Below, in pieces: positions 36,601 through 46,970 of a stretch of DNA of 64,000 nt. Source of the DNA: Zonotrichia leucophrys gambelii. Its lineage: Eukaryota; Chordata; Aves; Passeriformes; Passerellidae. The stretch's first letter is position 1. Every line of letters begins with the position of its first letter. The notes under the pieces are model-generated. The model was not told where the DNA came from. It searched no databases and saw only the letters and a list, made by a program, of their open reading frames with translations. The translations under genes and the position numbers were made by a program. The stretch lies in assembly GCF_028769735.1 (NCBI RefSeq), contig NC_088173.1, positions 20,648,038 to 20,712,037 of the forward strand, written 5' to 3'.

Positions 36601-36823
36601 CGGGGCTTTTCGCGGGAGAAGCGCATCGCGGGAGACGGCGCTGCTGCCGCCGTCCGCTCGGCCGGTGCCGGCTGCGGGCGCCGGGGGAAGGTTCCCGGCA
36701 GCTCCGGGGGGCTGGCGCTTGGACAGCGGCGGCCCCGGCTAGCCCGGGCTCTCGGGGGCGATTTCACACTCTCCTTCACTTGGCACCACCCTAAATGCCG
36801 CTCTAACGATCAGGGATTTCCGA
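36601..36823 (+). other. Second GC-rich part of the island; possible alternative 5' exon
   Basis: CpG-rich sequence resumes at about 36601 and ends near 36770. At 36824 there is GTAAGT, a strong donor core, preceded by 'tttccga'. The block could be an alternative first exon, or a short second exon whose acceptor uses the T-rich tract upstream (first AG at 36617-36618). Neither reading can be settled without transcript data. Confidence 0.35.
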
Positions 36824-36829
36824 GTAAGT

Positions 36830-39159
36830 GTGGCATGTCGCGACAAGAGGGAAGCCAGGTTAGAAAACCCTGGCGTGGGAGCGCAGGCGAACTTGGTCTT
36901 TGTTTGTAATCATATTTTAAGTAATTTCTTGTTTAGGTGATGCTCTGTGTGTGGGAAGGTGGATAAAGTACCAGTCCTTGCAAAGCGAGACAGTAAAAGC
37001 TGTGGAAATGTGTACGGAGAATGTGTACGGAGTTGTTCAGGTTCCCACCGCTGTCGGCATCTCTTGCTGAGACTGTCTGGACAAGGTTCCTCCTCATCTG
37101 GCAGTTCTCACTTTTCCTCTCCCCCATGCATTTTGTCCAGACTTCTTGAGCGCACAAGCGTCAAATGCCTTCTCTCACTTCTTCCCTGTCTTATTCTTTC
37201 TTGTATTTGCAACTTGTGGCCAGGAGCAATTAAGAAGAAGGAAACACAATCTTAAGCTTTAATGCAATTTAAATTGTCTTCATTGCCTAGCAGAACGGTA
37301 GTGGACTGCCTCGTGTTTCTCTTTCTCAGTTCTAAATCCTGCAAAGTTTATTTATCGAGAGTATATGGAGATGTGTAAATCTGATAGTTATTGTTGTGTG
37401 TTTTCTTAAATCCGTCTGACTGTGCATGGACTGAAGCAAGTAGACAAAGTGATGTACTACCTGAGAGAATGAGCTTATCTTGCAAAGCATTTCCTTGTTA
37501 ATACTGATCAGCTAATATAGACTCTGCCACAGCACTTCATTAAAAAGTTGGGAGCTAATTAGCTGTTTCTTACAGCTAGAGTTCCCGATTTTAATTAGAG
37601 TTCCTGTCTTTAAGTTTAAAGTGATTAAAGCAATGCCAAAGCCATTCTGGTTATTTTCAGTGTTTGTTTAAAAAAAGGGGGAAAATGAGTAATTTTAAGC
37701 TCTTTGTAATTCATGTTGAAAAACAAACACTTCTGTTTGGGGTTCTGTTCCTGATTCTGAAGGGTGTGGGGGGATGAGATGATTATGTTTATCTTGTATT
37801 AGAGTGAGGAAATAAACTAACTAATGGCAATGAAACTCACATGTTTGTTATTCAAGGGTCATTGATTTCAATGGGAAAATCACAATTTGAGAAGGAAAAC
37901 TCGAAGTGTTGACTAACAAAGATGTGGATAACCTGTGAGCACTCAGGTGGATTTCTCAGTGCTCCGACCATGTACAGGGCTCTGTTTGGTGATTCCTGTG
38001 ATGGTGACAGCTCTGCTGCTGTCGAATATTATTGACCAAAAGTCTCATCCAAACTTACATAAAGCTGTCATGGTGGTTAAATATCATCCTCCATTATGTC
38101 CTCTATTAATCTCATGTGTATACTTCAGACTTCATTCAGCTGAAGAACAGTTACTGGCCTTTGACTTAAAAAAAAAAAAAAAGGATCAATCTATGGCTCA
38201 TACATGGGTATCCTGCTGTATTTTAGACAACATTTTAAAACCCTGTTAGGGTTTTGAGAAATTTGCAAATTAGTAATTCCTGAGGGAGTTGTTATACTGA
38301 TAAGACTTACAGTGTCTTTATTCTGAATATTTCACAGCACTCTTGACACTCTTTAAGGGAAAAGTTTAATGTTTGTCGTACTCTGCTAAGCACTTGTGAC
38401 AAGATTTAGTAATGGGTGATTTAAAGTACAAAAAATGAAGTTCTGGAAAATGCAAAGCTAAATGAATGGCACCCTTTTAGGATGCATGGATGGGCAAACT
38501 TGCCGTGCTCAGAACTCTCCTGTAGACTCACAGCTGACCTTGACTCTATGAACTTGTTTGCTTTCAGTATTTGGCTGAGTCGGCACTGTGATAATAGTCA
38601 TGTTATGGCAGAAAGTTTTCTTGTCTCTTCTGACATTTAAAGGATATTGCTGTTGTTATTATTCCATAGGGACTGAATTCTGTGCAAAAAAAACTTGTTT
38701 GCAAAATCTTTGATGTTAATTGGCCACCACTAGATATTTGCATTCAAGGTGCTTGAGTGCCCTGGTGTCAGGTATGCTGCCATTGGAACCCGTGTAGTCA
38801 AATCTCTAAATAATTGTAATCAAATTTTCCATATTATGATTTTCCATATGTTTGTTAACGACAGAGCACATGAACTAATATGATGCCAGCATGGATAATG
38901 AGGTGAACAATCATCTGTGTTTTTATATTTGATGTGGGATGTTGATAGTGGCTGCTGCAATTTTTAATATTCTTAGAATAACTGTCTGACTTAGACAATT
39001 GGCTTTTCTCTTGTGCGTCAGGCAAGTTTCCATACTAGGAATACCTATGTGCAAAAATTAAAACATTTAATAGGTATTTAGAAGACTTTACTGGTTAGAC
39101 TGTTGTCCATACAACCTAAGAGCAAAATGCCCCAAACATGTGTTGTTACATGGAAGTAT
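36830..39159. other. Probable intronic sequence downstream of the promoter
   Basis: CpG density falls back to background by about 36.85-37.1 kb. No exon or repeat was recognised, apart from a 15-base A run near 38168-38182. Open frames such as 36947-37255 (102 codons) have no recognisable domain. Confidence 0.5.
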
Positions 39160-39242
39160 GGAATCATGGAGGGATTTGGGTTGGAAGGGATCTTATGGAT
39201 CATCTAGTTTAAAACCCTCTGCCATGGTGAGGGACATCATGG
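39160..39242 (-). repeat. CR1 LINE 3'-end fragment
   Basis: 'ggaatcatggagggatttgg' followed by 'ttggaagggatcttatggat' and 'catctag' is the reverse complement of a CR1 3' end. It is about 80 bp and 5'-truncated. Confidence 0.88.
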
Positions 39243-39544
39243 GAATTGGAAGTGTCTCTTTAGTCTGTGGACTAAAGAGTTTCTACTGGAATGGTCCAGC
39301 TAGGAGTAGATTAATCTGCTGGTAGTCTTTTCCCAGGCCATATGGATCTCCTTGTAATTTTGGTCCTCTTCTCCCTTTTCAGTTCTCTCTGGTTTCTGCT
39401 GCCACAGCCGTGCTGCTGCCAGATGCCTGTTTGCTGTTTTTGCTGCTTGTTTGCATTGCTGCCTTTCCCCTTCTAGTTTTTCAGTTTTGATTTTGTTTGG
39501 AGGTTTTTTGTATGTATGTAATACATGTCTTAGTCCAGTAGATG

Positions 39545-39630
39545 TGCTGGTTGTGTCCCTGCCTGTGGCATGGGGTTGGAACTAGAGGATCCGTGTTCCT
39601 TCCAACCTAACTCATTCTGTGATTCAGTGT
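39545..39630 (+). repeat. CR1 LINE 3'-end fragment
   Basis: 'tgtccctgcctgtggcatgg', 'ggttggaactagaggatc', 'ccttccaacctaactcattc' and 'tgtgattc' are the plus-orientation 3' end of a CR1. It lies 300 bp from a minus-strand CR1 fragment, with the two 3' ends facing away from each other. Confidence 0.88.
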
Positions 39631-42295
39631 AGCATACAAGACAATGAAATTATATGCTTTGACTTGAAAAAAAAGTTAGGATCTGTAAAGAGAAACATCT
39701 TGTTATATGAAATTAAATCCAGAACAGTCTCATCATCTTAATAGCAGTGCAAATAATGACTTAATAGAGGAACTTAAACCTTTAATGTGATGAGAATAAC
39801 CTTGTTAATTATCAGGGTTAATGAGGTGCATTTCTTTGAAGTGAACAGAGTGATCACAGGCCAGAAAAAAGGATCTCTCTTCTGCTGGGTAGTATTTTTC
39901 CAATTTATTGGTAATTGAAAAGGAGATTTTGTTCCAGGCAAGTGTGTGATATTACAGCAATTTATATCAGATTCTTCAGGAAAGAGGGATAAACACCTAT
40001 TTAAAAAGTAGACTTAATGATACAGTTAAAGCAATAATGAGTAGTAAGCCAACTTTAGGTTATTTTCTGTGCCATTTCGATGGTTCAATGCCTTTCCCAC
40101 CCCCCACCCCCCCCAAATTTGTTGGCAACCAGACATACACTGAAACTTAAATCTCATTGGTTAGATTAGAGTTTCATAATTTAGAAATAGTGTGGAGTTT
40201 GATAATATTGCATTATTCAGTGTAATTTCACTGCTCCTTTGGGTATTTCCATACAGCTTATAACTTTTGTTCTATGGAATGATTTTTCGGATGCAGAGGC
40301 ACTAAAGGTGCTTTTGGTAATTGTACTGCCACAGTGCTGTCCTGTTGGTTTTAGAACTGGTGTACAAGATAAGTCTTGTTCTGTACTGTGAGAGACTTTC
40401 ATAGTGCTGAGCTGTGGATGGCTGTAAAGTTAATTTCCGAGCGGGTGACTATTGAAAAACAAAGTTTCTAATTTTGCAGTGAAGATAATATATTTATGTC
40501 TGTTTTATAATCTTATAAAATGAATGTTTTTTCATGGGGAGTGTGGTTTTCTAGGCATTGAAAGCTTTCTAGTACCTCATGGCCTCATTTTTAGGAAGAA
40601 TTCTAATGTTCCTGCCTGGATTTTGTCCTGTTAAGTTTGCTTGTCCATTGCCAAATTTCTTCACAAGAATGACTTCCAGAACTGACCCATCTATACCTGT
40701 GTCTCTGGCATGTGAGCCTGCCTGCTTTGGGGCAGTGGTAGGAGGTACAGCACACCTCAGTTTGGTAGCTGCTGCCCTGTACTGGCTTGGCTGAACCCTT
40801 TATGCTTTGGGATGAGGTAGAACTTCATCTTAGTCACAACTGAGTGCATTTTTGCAAAGGCAAACTGCATGATATCAAGTTGACTTTGTTTCATTGGTAG
40901 CAGCATGGTTGTGATTTGTTGAAGAAGAATGGTAGTCCAAACCCTCAGATTTCAGTAGAATAAAATACATAAGTCTGGAAAGGTCAGGAAGGGTTTGATG
41001 TGCTGGGAATGTTTCTCCAGTTGCCCACCAACAACTGAAATCCAAGTTTGGTCCATTTGTACCTCCAAGTTGACTTTCAAGTAGACAAAATTAAATGTCA
41101 AATGTGGTTTCTGCAAAAATGTTACATTCAATTTGATTGTATCAAAATAGTGGGAAGTGTACTTCAAAAACTACTTTAGAACAGTGAGAAGTTTAATTAC
41201 TTCTAAGCTATTCAGCAGGAGGAGTTTCCCACTCTGAAAACCAGAGCCTTGTTTCATTTGTGATTTGGAACAACATTTGTCCTTGCCTGTTTGACTTCAT
41301 TGCTAAATGAAGTTCTTTAAACAAGGTAGTGGTCACTGGCTGATTTCCTCTAATGCTTTCTGTTTTTCTTATAGGAACAGTTTCTCTTTTTTTTTTTTTT
41401 CCACATTTTTAGAAGTATTACAATTAACTACTCCCTTGTATTACACTATTTTGTTTTTTACTTCACGCTGTGTTACACAGCTCTTGGGGGGATGCACTGC
41501 AGAAGGGAAATGGCACCAAGTTCTGTAGGAACTTGTAGAAATGTAATCCTTGTGGCATTCTATGGTTAGGTCTGCCACTGAGGAAATGCAGGAGGCAACT
41601 TCTGTGCCGGTCAGAGTTCTTTTGGTTGTTCTGGGTCATTGAGTGCAAACGTTTTTGACGTCAGTAGCTCACTAATCCCAATTTTCCAGATTCTGCCTGT
41701 TGGCTCTCTAAAGCATAGAAGACATTGCAAGCAAAAGCACAATGAGGGAAGGCGAGGCCATCTTTGCTGTCGTGGGAGCAGCTTCCTTGGCCTCCATGGA
41801 GTGGAGTTGATGCTGTGATGGCTTGATGACTTCTCACAGAAGATAGGTTTCTCTCTCCCTTCCCCAAGGTTGTCTTCTCTGAAGTCTTTTCCAGATGGAA
41901 AAAAAAAAAGTACCAGTGATGTTAAGGAACCAAGGGACTTGTTTAGCATGGAGGAAAAGTTCAAAGTGGAAGCCAATTACTAATAACTTGCTTCAGAAGT
42001 TAAACTGATCTAACATGAACCAAGTTAAACACATACCTAACCTAAGGGACAAAATTTTGGCCTGAGATAAGGTAGTAATAAAATAGGGACTGTCATAAGG
42101 TTTCTTGCCAGTGTGGAAGTGAACTTTTGGAGCTATCTTCTGCCAGGACAGGGTGTGCATGTGTTACATGCTTTCTAAAACTTCCTCATTATAGGAAGCA
42201 GAGTGAGGGTCAGGCATTGATCACTTCTCTTTGGTGACAGAGACCTGGATGAATGGCTTACAGCTATGTCAGAGGAGGTTTAGGTTGTATATTAG
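39631..42295. other. Noncoding sequence, probably intronic
   Basis: No exon or mobile element was recognised. There is a C-rich run at 40098-40115 and a T run at 41386-41400. A perfect TGACGTCA palindrome lies at 41656-41663. Frames of up to 121 codons (41611-41976 -) have no identifiable domain. Confidence 0.5.
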
Positions 42296-42597
42296 TGTAG
42301 GGGGATAGAATTTAAAAAGATAGTGTGGAAAGTAATCTTGCCCCTGAGGAGCTGCAGCTGGGCCAATTATCAAAGATCAGGAACAGGCCTGACTTTAACA
42401 GGCCACAGCTGTAACCAATGAGAAGAAGAGTGCTATAAAAGAGTGGGGTGGCTGGTTGAGATGGGAATTGGAGTCAGTTGGCTGCTTTGTGAAGAGGAAA
42501 GAGTCAGTGCTTGGAGGAGATGCCCACGAGGAAACATCAAGAAGGTATGAAACTTTTGCAATAGGAGACAACAGTTTGGAACCCCTGCAATAAGATG
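42296..42597 (+). mobile_element. LTR fragment, family A copy 2
   Basis: It begins 'tgtagggggatag' and follows the same order as the LTR at 21531, including the TATAAAAG box at 42434-42441 and the 'tggaacccctgcaat' block. It stops after 'aagatgaca', before the polyadenylation region. Compared with copy 1 it lacks the 19-bp duplication but keeps a 'caggaacaggcc' segment that copy 1 lacks. The 3' part is missing and the sequence passes straight into a CR1 fragment. Confidence 0.82.
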
Positions 42598-42602
42598 ACA
42601 GT

Positions 42603-42793
42603 GTATTAGGAGAAGATGTTTTCACCCAGATGATGGTTGGACACTGGAGTAGGCTTCCCATGAAAGCAGTCACAGCCCCAAGCCTGCCAGGGCTCTTAGG
42701 CACACGGTGTGACTCTTGGGGTGTCCTCTGCAGAGACAGAAGTTGGACTTGATCATCCTAATGGGTCCCTTCCAACTGAGGATATTCTATGTG
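42603..42793 (+). repeat. CR1 LINE 3'-end fragment
   Basis: 'ggttggacactggagtaggc', 'tgtcctctgcagagacagaa', 'gttggacttgatcatcctaa' and 'tgggtcccttccaactgagg' end with 'atattctatg'. This is the plus-orientation 3' end of an avian CR1, about 190 bp, 5'-truncated directly against the LTR fragment. Confidence 0.88.
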
Positions 42794-44339
42794 GTCGAAG
42801 TTTGGTGTAAGACACTGTAGGACTTAATAAGTGTGATGGAAGGAGACTGGAAGAATAACATGGAAAGCAGTTTTAATCCTGGTGTATTGCTGGAAACTGT
42901 GAGTTGGTACCTTTTTTCTGTAACAAGAGGACATGAGCTGAGCTCCAGATCTCTGGTTTTTGGGGTTGGCTGAGTACAGAGGCAGCCATTGACTGGAGTA
43001 AAGGAGGAAAAACCCTTGCTCAGAGGCAGGCTGAAGAGTGGAAGTTCTGCATGCTAACACAAAGCAGTGTGTAACAGGATGAAATCTAATCATGCTTCCC
43101 TGGTCTTGGGTCATCATCAGAAAGGGATGATTTGCTTCCCAAGGGAAGACCTTGTACTTCAGCATTTCTAGTACGTGAAACTGGCATCAGTCCTTGCCAT
43201 GTAATCTATGAATGCAGGCACATTGCTCTCCTGGCTTCTGGTGACAAATGTGCTACTTTGCCTCATTGCTGCTTTAGGCTCAGAGGGTCTGTGCTGCTTC
43301 TTTGGAGAGAAACCTAAAGCACAGCTTCTGAGTGCTGACTTCAAAAGGTGTCCACTATCTCCTCACAGTGGTGTGACCTATTTGAGGTCTGTCTGCCAAG
43401 CACAGGTCAGCTGATGCTACCGAGTTGTTTCTCTGGTGAGTACTAATAATTTCAATATCTTGTAGAAAATGTATTAATGCAATGAGAGTATAAAATTGTC
43501 CTTGTCTGTGATGGTTCTCTGTGTGGGTAGATGGCCATTAAAGAGCCAGCTGATGGGTATGGGTTTTTGTGGAGACAGATGCTTTTCCATAAAGCTGATA
43601 AACATAACTGTAGGGGATTGAAAATGTTTACTGTGAAATTTCCTCATTTGTGTAATGCCTCCTTAAAAATCAAACAGTAACATCAGTGCCTTAGGTTAGT
43701 GGAAGTCCTAAAAGATGATATGAGGTGTTGGCTGGAAGGTGACATACCTGCAAAAAGGCGAAATTAATGCCACCTCCCAAAGCTTCTCAAATGCTGGTCT
43801 CCACAGCTGGTGGGATGCAGTATTCTGTGGAGCTGGGAGGAAGGGACTGACTGTCCACTGGAGGCAAAATGCATCAAAAAGATAAAAGCTCTTTGATAAA
43901 GTCCTGCTAGAGTGAAGAACTGAATTCAACTCTGCAATTTTAAAGGATATGCTGAAGTTGGTAAGGTGGACAACTTAAGGAAGAGCAAAGCCTGAGAAAT
44001 TAAGTTCTGTCATTTTCTGTCCTTCTGGAACCTCACAGAGGGGAGGAGGAAACAGGTTGTAGATAAGTTTTCTTGGTGAGTTTGAGTGTTTTCTTGGTAA
44101 GTTTGTTACATGAACAGCACTTTGTGAGTAACTTTTTTCCTTTTTTTTTGTGCCTTTTGAGCAGCATTCGTAGTAATAGTCTGCTGATTCTATTCTGTCC
44201 TCCTGTGAAGAAGTCCTAATGCAAACCCTGTTCAGTCTGTAAGTGTTTGAAAATAGCTGTGTTTTATTTAACTATGAACAAGAGGACTTCAAATGCATGT
44301 GTTTTGCTTTGAAAGAGAGTGGAAGGCAGTGTTACACAG
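42794..44339. other. Noncoding sequence, probably intronic
   Basis: No exon or repeat was recognised. A direct repeat of about 17 bp ('tttcttggtgagtttg' and 'tttcttggtaagtttg') occurs near 44070-44107. It creates two GT donor-like words, but no exon context supports them. Confidence 0.5.
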
Positions 44340-44660
44340 AAGGAGTTTTGGCAAGCAGAAAGAATGCTGAAGAGAAGTGACAGAATGTGAAAGGGGCAGA
44401 TTTTATCCCTACTGAAAGGGTGGTTGAGGAATTTAAAGAGGAAGAGTAAAAAAAAAATGTGGAGGGGAAGACAGAGGTAAGGGTTTTGGAAATGGAGAAG
44501 GATATAAGCAAGCTAAAGGAAAACCAACTGCTAAAATCTGTGATGGTATGGGGTAGAAGTGAAAAGGAGGAGAGAAAATATTTTAGATAAGAGCAGATTG
44601 ATATAAGTAGGTGAAATGACCAGAGTGGAAAAAGAAGTAGAATCAAGATATGGAATGAAG
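44340..44660. repeat. Purine-rich (G/A) low-complexity tract
   Basis: The plus strand is overwhelmingly A and G for about 300 bases. The minus-strand frame at 44332-44646 is serine-, leucine- and phenylalanine-rich because of this bias, not because it codes. Long homopurine stretches can adopt triplex structures. Confidence 0.75.
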
Positions 44661-44749
44661 GATGATGATCACTGTGTGTGGAACAGGAAATTTTGTTTTA
44701 AGCATGTTGTGTTGAAATTTTCAAACCTCTTCTTTTCCCCTTTAGCTAA

Positions 44750-45655
44750 GGGAAAATGCCAGGCTGGTTCTGCAGGCTGAGAGAGGTGAGGCTGCCACAG
44801 GTTCATGCCCCAGTTCCATCCAGCGGCCCGGCAGAGCACACCCTGCCAGTGCACAGACACAGGGGATGTGCTCCCACGCCTGCTCCACGTGCTGCCCTGC
44901 ACACAGCTGTTCCCATGGCCCAGCTCAGCCTGGCACCTTCAGCCACTCGCCCCAGCCTCTCTGCTGGTTGGCAGGCAGGAGTTGCTGCACTCACACCCCT
45001 GTGCACATATGCAGAAGGAGCAGAGCCACTCACCCAGAAAAGAGCTGGAAAGGGTATAATAAGCATACAGGACAGACTGTAATGAGCTGGTCAGGACAGC
45101 ACACAACCAGGCAGTTGAACCAACGACCAGAATATTTGCATGCAACTGGCCCTTTTTATCTACTTACTCCTCAATTACCTCATGCTTGCTCTTTCCCAAA
45201 TCCTTTAAATCCATTCCTGCCTTTGGTTTCCCCTGTAAACATCTCATAGCAAGTCCTGCGCTATTTCCAAATGCCCCTCCCTTACATCCTATAGTGTGTC
45301 CCACATCTGTGAGCGCTCGTGATGGGTTTCAAAACTGAACAGTGTGACTGAGGTCCTTCTTGGGACTGCCCTGAGAAGAGTCTGGATGGGGCCTCCCCCT
45401 CTTCCTGCAAGTCCCTTAATTTGTGTCCCTGCCTTTTTCCATCCTTTTCTGTCCCCTAATTTGTGCCATTCTGCAGCCCTGTGGTCCTCTCTCGTTGAAA
45501 GAGCCCCTTAATGGGCTGATTGCTCTTGTGGTGGGCCTGGAAGAAGATGGGCAAAATATAATTTGTGCTTCCCCACTTGACACCGTCTCTCTGTGCTCTG
45601 TTGTCGGGCGCAAATGAGCTTTTATCATGTAGTCTTAACCATATAAAACCATCTT
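44750..45655. other. GC-richer block, function unknown
   Basis: This stands out from the AT-rich surroundings. Several overlapping frames (up to 127 codons) occur on both strands at 44756-45249 but share no known domain, and GC-rich sequence alone produces such overlaps. I recognise no repeat family. The right part (45410-45620) and the octamer palindrome that follows look more like regulatory sequence than exon. The block could be conserved noncoding DNA, an unrecognised repeat or a decayed exon. Confidence 0.3.
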
Positions 45656-45656
45656 C

Positions 45657-45671
45657 ATTTGCTATGCAAAT
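45657..45671. promoter_or_regulatory. Octamer palindrome (POU-type site)
   Basis: The 15 bases atttgc-tat-gcaaat form a perfect 6-bp inverted repeat containing the full ATGCAAAT octamer at 45664-45671. POU-family factors bind this word. Function here is inference. Confidence 0.45.
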
Positions 45672-46920
45672 TTTAAAGAGTAAAATTGGGATGAAAATTC
45701 TTTGTTAAATAACATATAGGAATGAAAAATATGTAATGTTACAAAGCACATGCTTCTTTCCTCCTTGTTTGGCTTTATGCTGTGGAATGCTAAATATAAT
45801 GTATGACCTATGAAATCTAGTCAAGGTAAATTTTTGTTTTAAAACTTGAAAGGGTATATTGTTCAGCTAAAGAACTAGTCAGTAGCAATAAGCTACAGCA
45901 CAGGTTACAACACTACTTAAACATCTGTGAGGAATCCAGGTAATGGTAATTGTTACAAAACAAATCTGAGGGAGTGCTTTTGATTGCCTGTGGTGATGTT
46001 GTACCTAATGGAATAGAACTAATTTTTTTCCCCAGAATTGCCACCAGCATTCCTGTATATGCCTTTCAGAGCTTAGATGACTTCTAAAGTCTATACTATA
46101 ATTACTTCTTTTTGAACCACGATTAAACATATGTGTGTTCTGAAAAGCTGCCATTAAGATACACTTGAGTTCATGAAAGAATGCTTGCGTTCCTCATTGC
46201 AACAGGATTTTTCAGTGCCTTAGGACTGAAGACAGGCCTCTGCACAGAGGAACTGGCAAGCTGAGTTAAACCCTGCAAAGAATACTGGGGACAGGAGCAC
46301 GAAGTTCATCAGAGGTGTTTCCAGGAGTGGGAATGGGAAACAGTAAAAGTCTAGGTTTGTCTAAAACCTTAATTGAGTGTCATGTTTTGCACCAAGTGAT
46401 TCCTGTTGCCTACAGGAAAAGGAATAGAAGCATGGAAATGGAAATTAACATGGAGCTTGAATGCAGATTGGCTGTGAAGTGAGGTGTCTAACTAATTAGG
46501 CATTAACAGGGAATTGTGCTTTTTTTTCTTTAAAGGGGCAAAAACTAATCCAAGGAACTGCAGGATTACGGTTTTGACGTCAGTGTTAATCAAGTTCTTA
46601 AACTGCTTTTATAGGAAGGGATATTTCTGTGCATAATGGTAAAAGAACATTAGAAAAAGGCATTAGGAGTTTACCAAGGAGAGCGGTACTATAAGGAAAT
46701 GTGACAGATCAAAGACCCCTTTGCCTCAGCTGTGCTTATATAGCTGTTTTCATCACTAAACTCTAAATAAGATAAATTTTGTTTTTAAGAAACAAAATAC
46801 ACTGTCAAGCTTTTTTGACTTGCATCATGTCATTATTTTGAAGCTTGACTTCTTTGGCAAGTTGAATTTTATAGAGTAAGTGCTCTGTAAATGTGGGGAT
46901 AATCACAAGGAAAGTATTAC
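45672..46920. other. Noncoding sequence, probably intronic
   Basis: No exon or repeat was recognised. A perfect TGACGTCA palindrome lies at 46575-46582. Confidence 0.5.
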
Positions 46921-46924
46921 CTAG

Positions 46925-46970
46925 AATTTGCTCTCCTATCAGCATAATAATGCTGATAGGAGAGCAAATA
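46925..46970. repeat. Perfect 20-bp-arm palindrome
   Basis: Arms at 46926-46945 and 46950-46969 are exact reverse complements separated by four bases (aata). A second, nested pairing exists between 'ctagaattt' (46921-46929) and 'aaattctag' (46982-46990). A stem this perfect is not expected by chance. No repeat family or target-site duplication was recognised. Confidence 0.93.

Noticed and set aside
21626..42703. Two minus-strand frames (21626-21865 and 42395-42703) sharing a similar C-terminal peptide, which looked like a small protein family
   Set aside because: Both are antisense reads of the two family A LTR copies. The similarity is repeat homology, not a conserved protein.
44332..44646. 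104-codon minus-strand frame with a membrane-like hydrophobic composition
   Set aside because: The serine/phenylalanine/leucine pattern comes from the purine-rich tract on the other strand.
44756..45249. Overlapping frames of 84-127 codons on both strands
   Set aside because: Several frames are open at once in a GC-richer block. None shows a domain, and no consistent splice sites frame them.
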